Assembly: GCA_902525565.1 (NCBI GenBank)
Contig: CABZHY010000006.1
Location: forward strand, 1-38,761
Source of the DNA: an uncultured Pelagibacteraceae bacterium
Lineage (GTDB): Bacteria; Pseudomonadota; Alphaproteobacteria; Pelagibacterales; Pelagibacteraceae
Direction of reading: 5' to 3'
DNA length: 38,761 bases
Each line of letters starts with the position of its first letter. Position 1 is the first letter of the stretch. Of this stretch, positions 7,660 to 13,573 are shown one piece after another. The translations under genes and the position numbers were made by a program. The notes beneath the pieces are model-generated. The model did not search any database. It saw only the letters and a program-made list of their open reading frames with translations, and was not told the DNA's origin.

Positions 7660-8144
7660 TGAAACAAAAAGGCTTCACCTTAATTGAACTTTTAGTCGTA
7701 GTTGCCATCATCGGTATATTAGCTGCAGTAGGAGTAGTTGCTTATAATGGGTATACTAAGAGTGCAAAAGATAATGTTGTAAAATCAAATTGTGCCTCAG
7801 TAAAAAAATATATTCAAGCAGAAGTGATGAAATGTGTTTTAGGAAACACTAATGCAATGGATAATAAGCTAAATTGTTCAAATTATGATGCACCTGATGT
7901 CGCTACAGCTTGTATGGATTCACAAGCTGCAAATTATCAAAATATTTTTGATTCACAAAAAGATTTACGTAATGGTATTTATTCAGCTTTTTTTGCAAAT
8001 AGTCTTTCAGATCCTTGCAATTCACAAGATAGGGGAAGAATAAGTGTCAGACATAAAAATTCCAATACAATAATAGTTGAATGCTGTGGAGACACTAGCA
8101 GCAAAAGAATTAGCGAAACGTTTTCTGTTGATATAAATAAGTAA
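7659..8144 (+). CDS. Type IV pilin-like protein 6
   Basis: A 161-residue pilin-like protein from the ATG at 7659, chosen because it gives leader MKQKG directly before FTLIE as in the paralogues; an upstream ATG at 7638 would only add residues lying inside pilin 5. The body has the KYIQAEVMKC.LGN...MD..L.CSNY pattern shared with pilin 1, seven Cys and a CC pair near the end, but lacks the NP(Y/F/H) motif. Its first 60 or so bases are almost identical to those of pilin 8, which suggests recent exchange of the 5' module. The next gene begins 3 bases after the stop. Confidence 0.87.
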   Translation: MKQKGFTLIELLVVVAIIGILAAVGVVAYNGYTKSAKDNVVKSNCASVKKYIQAEVMKCVLGNTNAMDNKLNCSNYDAPDVATACMDSQAANYQNIFDSQKDLRNGIYSAFFANSLSDPCNSQDRGRISVRHKNSNTIIVECCGDTSSKRISETFSVDINK

Positions 8145-8147
8145 AAT

Positions 8148-8621
8148 ATGGATAAAAGAGCTTTCACGTTAATAGAACTTCTAGTCGTTGTAGCCATCAT
8201 CGGTATTCTTGCTGCAGTAGGGGTGGTTGCTTATAATGGGTATACTGCAAGTGCTAAAGAAAATGTTTGTAAAGATAATCACAACAAAATTAAAAAGATT
8301 ATAGTAGAAAAAAAAACACTATGTGAGCTAGATAATACTATTACTTTAAGAACTTGGTATTCTAGTCATAAACAAGGTGCAGAATACTCTTTTAACTGCT
8401 CAAATAATTTTGAGTCTTTATCCCAAAACGTTGGAATACATATGACAAACTACTTAAAGAATCCCTATAGTCCTAATGATCATTGGGGATACAGCTGGAT
8501 GGGAAATAGTGGAACACCAACACAAGATGGTAGAACCTATTATTATACTAACAATAACACAATAAGATTAAGAACTCTTTGTAATGGCAAACTCATCGAG
8601 GATACAATTAGTGGAAATTAA
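8148..8621 (+). CDS. Type IV pilin-like protein 7
   Basis: A 157-residue pilin-like protein, the shortest of the set. The leader is MDKRA, with Ala at the processing position and an acidic residue unusual in this set; the helix is invariant. The body is rich in Asn, Tyr and Ser, has four Cys, and contains LKNPYSPND. It differs from all other bodies here. The stop at 8619-8621 lies inside the 5' region of pilin 8, so the two genes overlap unless pilin 8 uses a rare internal start. Confidence 0.86.
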   Translation: MDKRAFTLIELLVVVAIIGILAAVGVVAYNGYTASAKENVCKDNHNKIKKIIVEKKTLCELDNTITLRTWYSSHKQGAEYSFNCSNNFESLSQNVGIHMTNYLKNPYSPNDHWGYSWMGNSGTPTQDGRTYYYTNNNTIRLRTLCNGKLIEDTISGN

Positions 8622-9123
8622 TAAACAAAAAGGCTTCACCTTAATTGAACTTTTAGTCGTAGTTGCCATCATCGGTATTCTTGCTGCAGTAGGTGTTGTT
8701 GCTTATAATGGTTACACTAGTAGTGCTAAAAAAAAAGTAACTGAAGCTAATCACAAAGTAATTGCCAAATACATTCAAAATGAATTAGCAAAATGTATGA
8801 TAGGGGAGTCCAAGATATTTGATCACAATGGATCTAAACAATTTGATTGTAACGGAACACATAATTCTCGAGGTAATATACCAGGATATATTGAAAAAAT
8901 TTTTAATGATAAAATACAAGATGTTTATGAACCTTCAACAGCAGCAATGACTGTTGGTGGTCCTATTAAGTGTCACGGTATTCCAAAATCTTATGGATAT
9001 AAAAAATTAGGTTATCAGGGTAAGCATTCAATATCTATCAATGTTGGTTATACAATGATTATAATTGAAACTTGTGTTGAAGACAGCGGCTCTCCAGTAA
9101 AGACAGAGATTTCAATTGAATAA
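8584..9123 (+). CDS. Type IV pilin-like protein 8 (start uncertain)
   Basis: A 179-residue pilin-like protein from ATG 8584, giving leader residues 1-17 before FTLIE and overlapping pilin 7 by 38 bases. A GTG at 8611 gives an 8-residue leader and is equally plausible. Compared with pilin 6, the sequence TAATGAAACAAAAAGG has become TAATAAACAAAAAGG: one base is missing and the ATG is lost while the downstream sequence is kept. The body has KYIQNELAKC.IGE like pilins 1, 4 and 6, and five Cys. It ends about 20 bases before the right arm cluster of island B. Confidence 0.82.
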   Translation: MANSSRIQLVEINKQKGFTLIELLVVVAIIGILAAVGVVAYNGYTSSAKKKVTEANHKVIAKYIQNELAKCMIGESKIFDHNGSKQFDCNGTHNSRGNIPGYIEKIFNDKIQDVYEPSTAAMTVGGPIKCHGIPKSYGYKKLGYQGKHSISINVGYTMIIIETCVEDSGSPVKTEISIE

Positions 9124-9141
9124 TAAAAGGACTACTTGATT

Positions 9142-9182
9142 AAGCAACAATCCTGCAACAATCTGGCAACACTTATTGTTGC
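9142..9182 (+). repeat. Arm-type site cluster, island B right end
   Basis: AAGCAACAAT (9142-9151), CTGCAACAAT (9153-9162) and CTGGCAACAC (9163-9172) follow each other at about one DNA turn, and an inverted copy ATTGTTGC lies at 9175-9182. The whole stretch from here to the tRNA fragment is homologous to 10229-10324 at the right end of island C. Confidence 0.7.
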
Positions 9183-9228
9183 AAGATAAATTTTTATATT
9201 AATAATTTTGATCAAAAAGTAAGTGAAG

Positions 9229-9282
9229 TGGTGCCCCCGCACGGATTCGAACCGCGGACCTATTGATTACAAATCAATTGCT
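9229..9282 (-). repeat. tRNA-Thr 3'-half copy 3 (attachment remnant)
   Basis: A 54-base copy identical to bases 10325-10378 of the intact tRNA-Thr gene, including CCA end, T arm and anticodon-stem inverted repeat (9262-9267 and 9273-9278, spacer TACAA). The match continues outward through AAAAAGTAAGTGAAG on the CCA side and stops after CAATTGCT on the other. It separates islands B and C. Confidence 0.92.
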
Positions 9283-9302
9283 AAAGTTTAAATAAACATT
9301 TG

Positions 9303-9355
9303 TTGGCAACAATAATCTTAAAATACTTTTGAGTTGGCAACAATCTCGCAACAAT
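9303..9355 (+). repeat. Arm-type site cluster, island C left end
   Basis: TTGGCAACAAT at 9303-9313, TTGGCAACAAT at 9334-9344 and GCAACAAT at 9348-9355. The arrangement and intervening bases match 7012-7063 almost exactly. Confidence 0.68.
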
Positions 9356-9369
9356 GTTAAACTTTTGTA

Positions 9370-9813
9370 ATGCCTACAGACAAACAGAAGCTTGGAGTTT
9401 TTGGAGAAGAGTTAATTGTTAAAAATTGTATTTGTCCAAAATGCAAAAAGAAAAGAACACTTAAGAAGCTTCCAACAAACTTTAAGTGTGCAGACTTGAT
9501 TTGTGATTTCTGTGGATTTTTAGCTCAAGTTAAATCTTCGAATGTAAAAAATATTAATAAACTCCCAAGTTCAGTTTTAGGAGCGGCCTGGAAGCCACAA
9601 GAGGAAAGAATGAATGCTGGTATATACTTTCCACTTTATTTAGTTTTAGTTTGCAAAAAAGAATACTCAGTATTTTACCTAGCCTCAGATTTGCAAAACA
9701 AAGAAATATTTGTTGCAAGAAAACCTTTATCTACATCTGCAAGAAGAGCTGGATGGCAAGGGTTTATGTATGATATATCTAAAATCAAAAATAGTTTTGT
9801 GAGATTAATTTAA
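9370..9813 (+). CDS. DpnI-like PD-(D/E)xK endonuclease, catalytic domain only
   Basis: A 147-residue protein resembling the N-terminal catalytic domain of the methyl-directed restriction enzyme DpnI. Two CxxC pairs (Cys22/Cys25 and Cys45/Cys48) match the DpnI zinc site. Asp42 with Gln53-Val-Lys55 fits the active-site order Asp...(E/Q)xK; Gln in place of Glu is known in Mrr-type nucleases. The C-terminal block RKPLSTSARRAGWQG (117-131) closely matches DpnI's RKPLxxxARRAGW, and YDISKIKN follows as in DpnI. DpnI's C-terminal winged-helix domain, which also reads methylated DNA, is missing; the protein ends at the catalytic domain. No methyltransferase gene lies nearby, consistent with a methyl-dependent or other stand-alone defence nuclease. 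The next gene starts at the base after its stop. Confidence 0.8.
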   Translation: MPTDKQKLGVFGEELIVKNCICPKCKKKRTLKKLPTNFKCADLICDFCGFLAQVKSSNVKNINKLPSSVLGAAWKPQEERMNAGIYFPLYLVLVCKKEYSVFYLASDLQNKEIFVARKPLSTSARRAGWQGFMYDISKIKNSFVRLI

Positions 9814-10224
9814 ATGAATAAACTTTTAGGGATCGTGGTTCTAGGTTTGTTGTTAAGTGGGAATGCTTATGCAAAAGAAACTAGAATACACTGTAAGTTT
9901 ATTGGTGGTGATAAAGTCGCTCCTGGAAAACAAAAGATTATATATAAAGAAGGAGACCTATCAGACGTATATCTAAAAATTGATTTTGATAGAGAAAAAG
10001 TAATTGATTCTCCATTTAATGTTTATGGATTATTAGGTTCCAAAACTACAATTATATTTGATGGTGCAGAAGTTAGTTGGACTGGAGAAAATAAATCTAT
10101 AAGAAAGGTTGCAATCCTTAACAGACAAAATGGAAGACTGATTGAAGTTTATAATATATTAGATGACAGTAGAGAAGCAGGTGAAAGAAATTATCTTTGT
10201 TCCAAAAGTAAATTAAAATTTTAA
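9814..10224 (+). CDS. Small secreted protein of unknown function
   Basis: A 136-residue protein with a clear Sec signal peptide, MNK then LLGIVVLGLLLSG and a probable cut after AYA at residue 20. The mature domain is about 116 residues, looks mainly beta-strand by residue pattern, and has two Cys (near its start and end) that could form one disulfide. I do not recognise the family. The signal-peptide DNA resembles that of the gene at 6223, but the bodies are unrelated by eye. It begins directly after the nuclease stop codon, so both are probably on one transcript, though a periplasmic protein and a cytoplasmic nuclease need not work together. Confidence 0.75.
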   Translation: MNKLLGIVVLGLLLSGNAYAKETRIHCKFIGGDKVAPGKQKIIYKEGDLSDVYLKIDFDREKVIDSPFNVYGLLGSKTTIIFDGAEVSWTGENKSIRKVAILNRQNGRLIEVYNILDDSREAGERNYLCSKSKLKF

Positions 10225-10238
10225 CGACCACTTGATTA

Positions 10239-10278
10239 GGCAACAATCTTGCAACAATCCTGCAACACTTATTGTCGT
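10239..10278 (+). repeat. Arm-type site cluster, island C right end
   Basis: GGCAACAAT (10239-10247), TTGCAACAAT (10249-10258) and CTGCAACACTT (10260-10270) at 11-base pitch, followed by ATTGTCGT (10271-10278), a degenerate inverted copy. It matches 9142-9182 in order and spacing. Confidence 0.7.
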
Positions 10279-10324
10279 AAGAATAGTTTTTGTATAAATA
10301 AATTAGATTAAAAAGTAAGTGAAG

Positions 10325-10400
10325 TGGTGCCCCCGCACGGATTCGAACCGCGGACCTATTGATTACAAATCAATTGCTCTACCAGCTGAGCTACAAGGGC
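10325..10400 (-). tRNA. tRNA-Thr (anticodon TGT)
   Basis: A 76-base tRNA read on the minus strand, GCCCTTG...CGGGGGC plus discriminator A and encoded CCA. The acceptor stem has seven pairs with two G-U wobbles. The anticodon loop TTTGTAA gives TGT, reading ACA and probably other Thr codons. The D arm TAGCTCAGCTGGTAGAGCA and T loop TTCGAAT are standard. It is the only complete copy in the window and is the anchor of the island array; its 3' half from 10325 to 10378 is the repeated attachment sequence. It lies downstream of rlmB on the same strand. Confidence 0.96.
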
Positions 10401-10433
10401 ATGCGCAATAATTATTAATTATTTGTTAAATAA

Positions 10434-11177
10434 TCAACTCTTTTTTTTTAAATATCTAAGATGATGAAATACAATTGCTGCACTATTTGAGATATTTAAA
10501 CTTTCAATATCATTATTAATATTAATTTTAACAAAAAAGTCAGCATATTTAATAGTATGCTGTCTCATACCAAATCCTTCTGAACCAAATAACAGAATAT
10601 TATTTCCTTCCCACTTTATATCTGTGAAATCTTTTTGTCCTTTAGCATCAAAACCATAAACCCAGAAATTTTTTTGTTTTAAATTTTTTAATGTTGAATT
10701 AATATTTGAAACTTCAAATATATTTACGTGCTCCATACACCCACTCGCAGATTTATACATTAACTTGCTATCACGAGGAAAATGTCTCTGTTTAATAATT
10801 AATCCATCAATGTCAAATGATGCTGCACTTCTTATTAATGAACCAATATTTCTTGGATCTGTCACCTCATCAAGACAGACGAATGTTAAATTGTGTTTAT
10901 TTTTAATAAATTGTTTTAAATCTGGTTGATCTAGATGCTCAATCTCTGCAACATAGCCATTGTGCATTAATTGTTCTTTAGAACTATATTTATCTAATTC
11001 TTTTTTAGTTTTAAAATAAACTTTAATATCTTCTAAAATATTTTTATTTGGATTTTTTCTATGAATATTTTTTTTAGACTCCTCTGTTAAAAAGACTCTT
11101 AAAACCTTTCTTTTAGGGTTTCTTAGAGCTTCAATTACCGCATGTTGACCAACAATGAAAAAAGATGATTTGTTCAT
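10434..11177 (-). CDS. rlmB: 23S rRNA 2'-O-methyltransferase, TrmH/RlmB family
   Basis: A 247-residue SPOUT-class methyltransferase. The N-terminal substrate-binding domain (FIVGQHAVIEALRN) is followed by the three SpoU motifs: DEVTDPRNIGSLIRSA (motif 1), LLFGSEGFGMR (motif 2) and SLNISNSAAIVFHH (motif 3), which form the knotted SAM site. In RlmB the enzyme methylates the ribose of G2251 in 23S rRNA. Length is normal. It reads toward tRNA-Thr with about 33 bases between them, and diverges from the tRNA-Tyr/tuf operon. Its family is certain; the exact target nucleotide is assumed from RlmB similarity. Confidence 0.9.
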   Translation of the reverse strand: MNKSSFFIVGQHAVIEALRNPKRKVLRVFLTEESKKNIHRKNPNKNILEDIKVYFKTKKELDKYSSKEQLMHNGYVAEIEHLDQPDLKQFIKNKHNLTFVCLDEVTDPRNIGSLIRSAASFDIDGLIIKQRHFPRDSKLMYKSASGCMEHVNIFEVSNINSTLKNLKQKNFWVYGFDAKGQKDFTDIKWEGNNILLFGSEGFGMRQHTIKYADFFVKININNDIESLNISNSAAIVFHHLRYLKKKS

Positions 11178-11231
11178 AAATAATTATGAGTTTTACACGG
11201 TTTTTTTATTATTTTCTTATTAAATCACGTG

Positions 11232-11259
11232 TTGCATTTGGACAAATAAAATATATAAA
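11232..11259 (+). promoter_or_regulatory. Probable sigma-70 promoter of the tRNA-Tyr/tRNA-Gly/tuf operon
   Basis: TTGCAT at 11232-11237 and TATAAA at 11254-11259 are separated by 16 bases, in the divergent gap between rlmB and tRNA-Tyr. Transcription would begin near 11266. A small GGGG/CCCC hairpin (11290-11303) precedes the tRNA and may mark processing. Confidence 0.5.
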
Positions 11260-11306
11260 ACGCTTGTTATTTGAAGCTTTATTGAACAAGGGGACACTTC
11301 CCCATA

Positions 11307-11392
11307 GGAGGGGTTCCAGAGCGGTCAAATGGGGCGGGCTGTAAACCCGTTGACTTCGGTCTTCGAAAGTTCGAATCTTTCCCCCTCCACCA
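11307..11392 (+). tRNA. tRNA-Tyr (anticodon GTA)
   Basis: An 86-base class II tRNA with a long variable arm (GACTTCGGTC region). Acceptor GGAGGGG pairs fully with CCCCTCC, followed by A and encoded CCA. Anticodon loop CTGTAAA gives GTA. It is the first gene of the + strand block, followed by tRNA-Gly and tuf, an order reminiscent of the E. coli thrU-tyrU-glyT-thrT-tufB unit. Confidence 0.96.
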
Positions 11393-11436
11393 TTTAATAA
11401 GATTTAAATAACATGGAGTGTTACTCTTGGGGTTGT

Positions 11437-11510
11437 GCGGGTGTAGTTCAATGGTAGAACGCTAGCCTTCCAAGCTGGATGTAAGGGTTCGATTCCCTTT
11501 ACCCGCTCCA
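11437..11510 (+). tRNA. tRNA-Gly (anticodon TCC)
   Basis: A 74-base tRNA: acceptor GCGGGTG pairs with TACCCGC, discriminator T, encoded CCA. Anticodon loop CTTCCAA gives TCC, reading GGA/GGG. It lies between tRNA-Tyr and tuf, 47 bases before the tuf start, probably co-transcribed and released by processing. Confidence 0.96.
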
Positions 11511-11557
11511 AGAAATTAAAATTAGAAGAAACAAAAAAAAACTGAGGTAAAAACGTA

Positions 11558-12748
11558 ATGTCAAAAGAAAAATTTGTAAGAAACAAACCCCACTGTAACA
11601 TTGGGACTATTGGTCATGTCGACCATGGTAAAACAACTCTTACGGCCGCGATTACAAATGTATTAGCACAAGCGGGCGGCGGAACTGCAGTTGCTTATGA
11701 TCAAATTGATAAAGCACCTGAAGAAAAAGAGAGAGGTATAACAATTTCAACAGCACACGTTGAGTATGAAACTGAAAAAAGACACTATGCTCACGTAGAT
11801 TGTCCTGGACACGCTGACTATGTTAAAAACATGATCACTGGTGCTGCGCAGATGGATGGAGCAATTTTAGTTGTTAACGCAGCTGATGGTCCAATGCCAC
11901 AAACAAGAGAACACATTCTTTTAGGAAGACAAGTTGGAATTCCTGCAATTGTTGTTTACTTAAACAAAGTAGACCAAGTTGATGATAAAGAAATGATTGA
12001 ACTTGTTGAAGAAGAAATTAGAGAACTTTTAACTTCATATAAATATCCAGGTGATAAAACACCAATTGTTAAAGGTTCAGCTTTAGCAGCAGTTGAAGGA
12101 AGAGATGATGAAATTGGAAAAAATTCAATTTTAGAATTAATGAAGGCTGTTGATGAACATATTCCACAACCAGCTAGAGAAGTTGACAAACCATTCTTGA
12201 TGCCAGTTGAGGATGTATTTTCAATTTCTGGAAGAGGAACAGTTGCAACTGGAAGAGTAGAGTCTGGTGTAATTAAAACTGGTGAAGAGGTTGAAATAGT
12301 TGGAATTAGAGAAACTAAAAAATCAGTTTGTACTGGAGTTGAAATGTTTAGAAAACTTTTAGATTCAGGTGAAGCTGGTGATAACGTTGGAATTTTATTG
12401 AGGGGTATTGAAAGAACTGATATCGAAAGAGGTCAAGTTCTTTGTAAGCCTGGTTCAATTACTCCACATACTAAATTTGAAGCTCAAGCGTATGTACTTA
12501 AAAAAGATGAGGGTGGTAGACATACTCCGTTTTTTACTAAATACAGACCACAGTTTTATTTTAGAACAACAGACGTTACAGGTGAAGTAGAATTACCAGC
12601 TGGTACAGAAATGGTTATGCCAGGTGATGACGCTAAATTTACTGTTAAACTAATTACACCAATCGCAATGGCAGAGAAATTAAACTTTGCAATTAGAGAA
12701 GGTGGAAGAACTGTTGGAGCAGGAGTAGTAACTAAAATTATAGAGTAA
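11558..12748 (+). CDS. tuf: Elongation factor Tu
   Basis: A 396-residue translation GTPase that delivers aminoacyl-tRNA to the ribosome. G1 is GHVDHGKT (19-26), followed by the switch I region RGITIS, G3 DCPGH, and G4 NKVD; domains 2 and 3 are complete with the normal C terminus. The start is supported by family alignment and a GAGG about 12 bases upstream. It lies downstream of tRNA-Tyr and tRNA-Gly and upstream of tRNA-Trp and secE. The usual second locus between fusA and rpsJ is absent in this window, so this may be the only tuf copy. Confidence 0.98.
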   Translation: MSKEKFVRNKPHCNIGTIGHVDHGKTTLTAAITNVLAQAGGGTAVAYDQIDKAPEEKERGITISTAHVEYETEKRHYAHVDCPGHADYVKNMITGAAQMDGAILVVNAADGPMPQTREHILLGRQVGIPAIVVYLNKVDQVDDKEMIELVEEEIRELLTSYKYPGDKTPIVKGSALAAVEGRDDEIGKNSILELMKAVDEHIPQPAREVDKPFLMPVEDVFSISGRGTVATGRVESGVIKTGEEVEIVGIRETKKSVCTGVEMFRKLLDSGEAGDNVGILLRGIERTDIERGQVLCKPGSITPHTKFEAQAYVLKKDEGGRHTPFFTKYRPQFYFRTTDVTGEVELPAGTEMVMPGDDAKFTVKLITPIAMAEKLNFAIREGGRTVGAGVVTKIIE

Positions 12749-12758
12749 CTCTATAAAT

Positions 12759-12834
12759 AGGAGTGTAGCTCAATTGGTAGAGCGCCGGTCTCCAAAACCG
12801 GAGGCTGAGGGTTCGAGTCCCTCCGCTCCTGCCA
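12759..12834 (+). tRNA. tRNA-Trp (anticodon CCA)
   Basis: A 76-base tRNA: acceptor AGGAGTG pairs with CGCTCCT, followed by discriminator G and encoded CCA. Anticodon loop CTCCAAA gives CCA. It lies 10 bases after tuf and 17 bases before secE, the common tuf-trnW-secE-nusG arrangement. Confidence 0.96.
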
Positions 12835-12851
12835 ATTTGAGCTTAGATATT

Positions 12852-13043
12852 ATGAGAAACCCGATTAAATTTTTGCAGGAAGTTAAGCAAGAAGCTTTTA
12901 AAGTTACGTGGCCAACTTGGAAAGAGACTATACAAGGTGCTTTAATGGTATTTGTCATGGCAGTTGTTATGTCTTTATTTTTTCTTCTTTTAGATCAGGT
13001 TTTGAAATTTTTCTTAGAACTTTTACTTAAAGTGAGTATTTAA
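12852..13043 (+). CDS. secE: Preprotein translocase subunit SecE
   Basis: A 63-residue single-span membrane protein of the SecYEG channel. The amphipathic cytoplasmic region (PIKFLQEVKQEAFKVTWPTWKET) is followed by one transmembrane helix. The W-P-T-W-K-E motif is diagnostic. The ATG at 12852 is chosen since the open frame further upstream runs back through tRNA-Trp. The stop overlaps the nusG start by one base. The usual rpmG between tRNA-Trp and secE is absent. Confidence 0.93.
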   Translation: MRNPIKFLQEVKQEAFKVTWPTWKETIQGALMVFVMAVVMSLFFLLLDQVLKFFLELLLKVSI

Positions 13044-13573
13044 TGAAAAATTGGTACATAGTTCAATCCCATTCAAGCTTTGAAAATAAAGTTGCAGCTC
13101 TAATCAAAGAAGAAGCGGATAAAGCTAAAATAGCTGATAAGTTTGAAGAGATTATTGTACCTACACATGATGTTACAGAGGTAAAAAGAGGTAAAAGAAT
13201 ACAAAGAAAAAAAAAATACTTTCCTGGATATGTACTAATAAAGAGTGAGATGGATAATAATATTTATCACATGATCAAGAATATAAAGAGGGTCAGTGGT
13301 TTCTTGGGCACAAAAGGTATTCCTGTTCCAGTTTCGGATAAAGAAGTGGAAAAGATTTTAGGTCAGATTAAAGATGGTGTTGCTCAGCCAAAATCTGGAG
13401 TAGATTACAGTGTAGGTGAAAAAGTTCAGGTTGTAGATGGTCCATTTGCTTCATTTAATGGAATGATTGAAGAAATTGATGAAGAAAAAGCTAGACTTAA
13501 GGTGTCAGTTTCTATATTTGGTCGTCCTACACCAGTAGATTTAGAATATAATCAGGTTGAGAAGGTAAGTTAA
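13043..13573 (+). CDS. nusG: Transcription termination/antitermination factor NusG
   Basis: A 176-residue NusG. The NGN domain begins [11 protein letters not shown] and contains the RNA-polymerase-binding face with [11 protein letters not shown]; the C-terminal KOW domain includes [17 protein letters not shown]. It links RNA polymerase with Rho or the ribosome. Length is normal for alphaproteobacteria. It overlaps secE and rplK by one base each, so the three are translationally coupled. Confidence 0.96.
   Translation: MKNWYIVQSHSSFENKVAALIKEEADKAKIADKFEEIIVPTHDVTEVKRGKRIQRKKKYFPGYVLIKSEMDNNIYHMIKNIKRVSGFLGTKGIPVPVSDKEVEKILGQIKDGVAQPKSGVDYSVGEKVQVVDGPFASFNGMIEEIDEEKARLKVSVSIFGRPTPVDLEYNQVEKVS

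Larger units (their letters stand above)
6991..9282. mobile_element. tRNA-Thr-anchored mini-island B (integrase-less)
   Basis: A unit of about 2.3 kb from the core of tRNA copy 2 to the core of copy 3. The left end (6991-7064) differs from the left end of island C (9283-9356) at only three of 74 bases by manual alignment. The right end has a triple arm cluster plus an inverted copy. Cargo is four overlapping pilin-like genes with no other gene. No recombinase is present, so any mobility would have to be supplied in trans. Confidence 0.7.
9283..10378. mobile_element. tRNA-Thr-anchored mini-island C (integrase-less)
   Basis: A unit of about 1.1 kb between tRNA copy 3 and the intact tRNA-Thr, whose 3' half would have been supplied by this element. 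Arm clusters lie at 9303-9355 and 10239-10278. Cargo is a DpnI-like nuclease gene and a small secreted-protein gene. There is no recombinase. Copy 3 and the intact tRNA are identical over the shared 54 bases, consistent with this being the youngest insertion. Confidence 0.68.

Noticed and set aside
4071..9123. Pilin array as a diversity-generating retroelement or integron
   Set aside because: No reverse transcriptase, template repeat or integron integrase is present, and no attC-like hairpins separate the genes; boundaries are tRNA fragments instead.
4071..9123. Pilin genes as silent partial cassettes of the pilS type
   Set aside because: Each gene has a full-length frame including leader and stop; only pilins 4 and 8 have start-codon problems, so they are not simple promoterless fragments.
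6937..9282. The tRNA-Thr fragments as additional functional tRNA genes
   Set aside because: Each lacks the acceptor 5' strand, D arm and half of the anticodon-side structure; sequence after CAATTGCT is island sequence.
9142..10278. GCAACAAT repeats as a CRISPR array
   Set aside because: The unit is only 8-11 bases with 1-3 base spacing and clusters at island ends; there are no spacers of regular size and no cas genes.
10407..10430. AT-only inverted repeats between tRNA-Thr and rlmB as a terminator
   Set aside because: Stems consist only of A-T pairs, have overlapping alternatives and no T-run in the minus direction; expected by chance in such AT-rich DNA.
12774..12851. An upstream extension of secE
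   Set aside because: The in-frame extension runs through tRNA-Trp; the ATG at 12852 gives the normal SecE N terminus.
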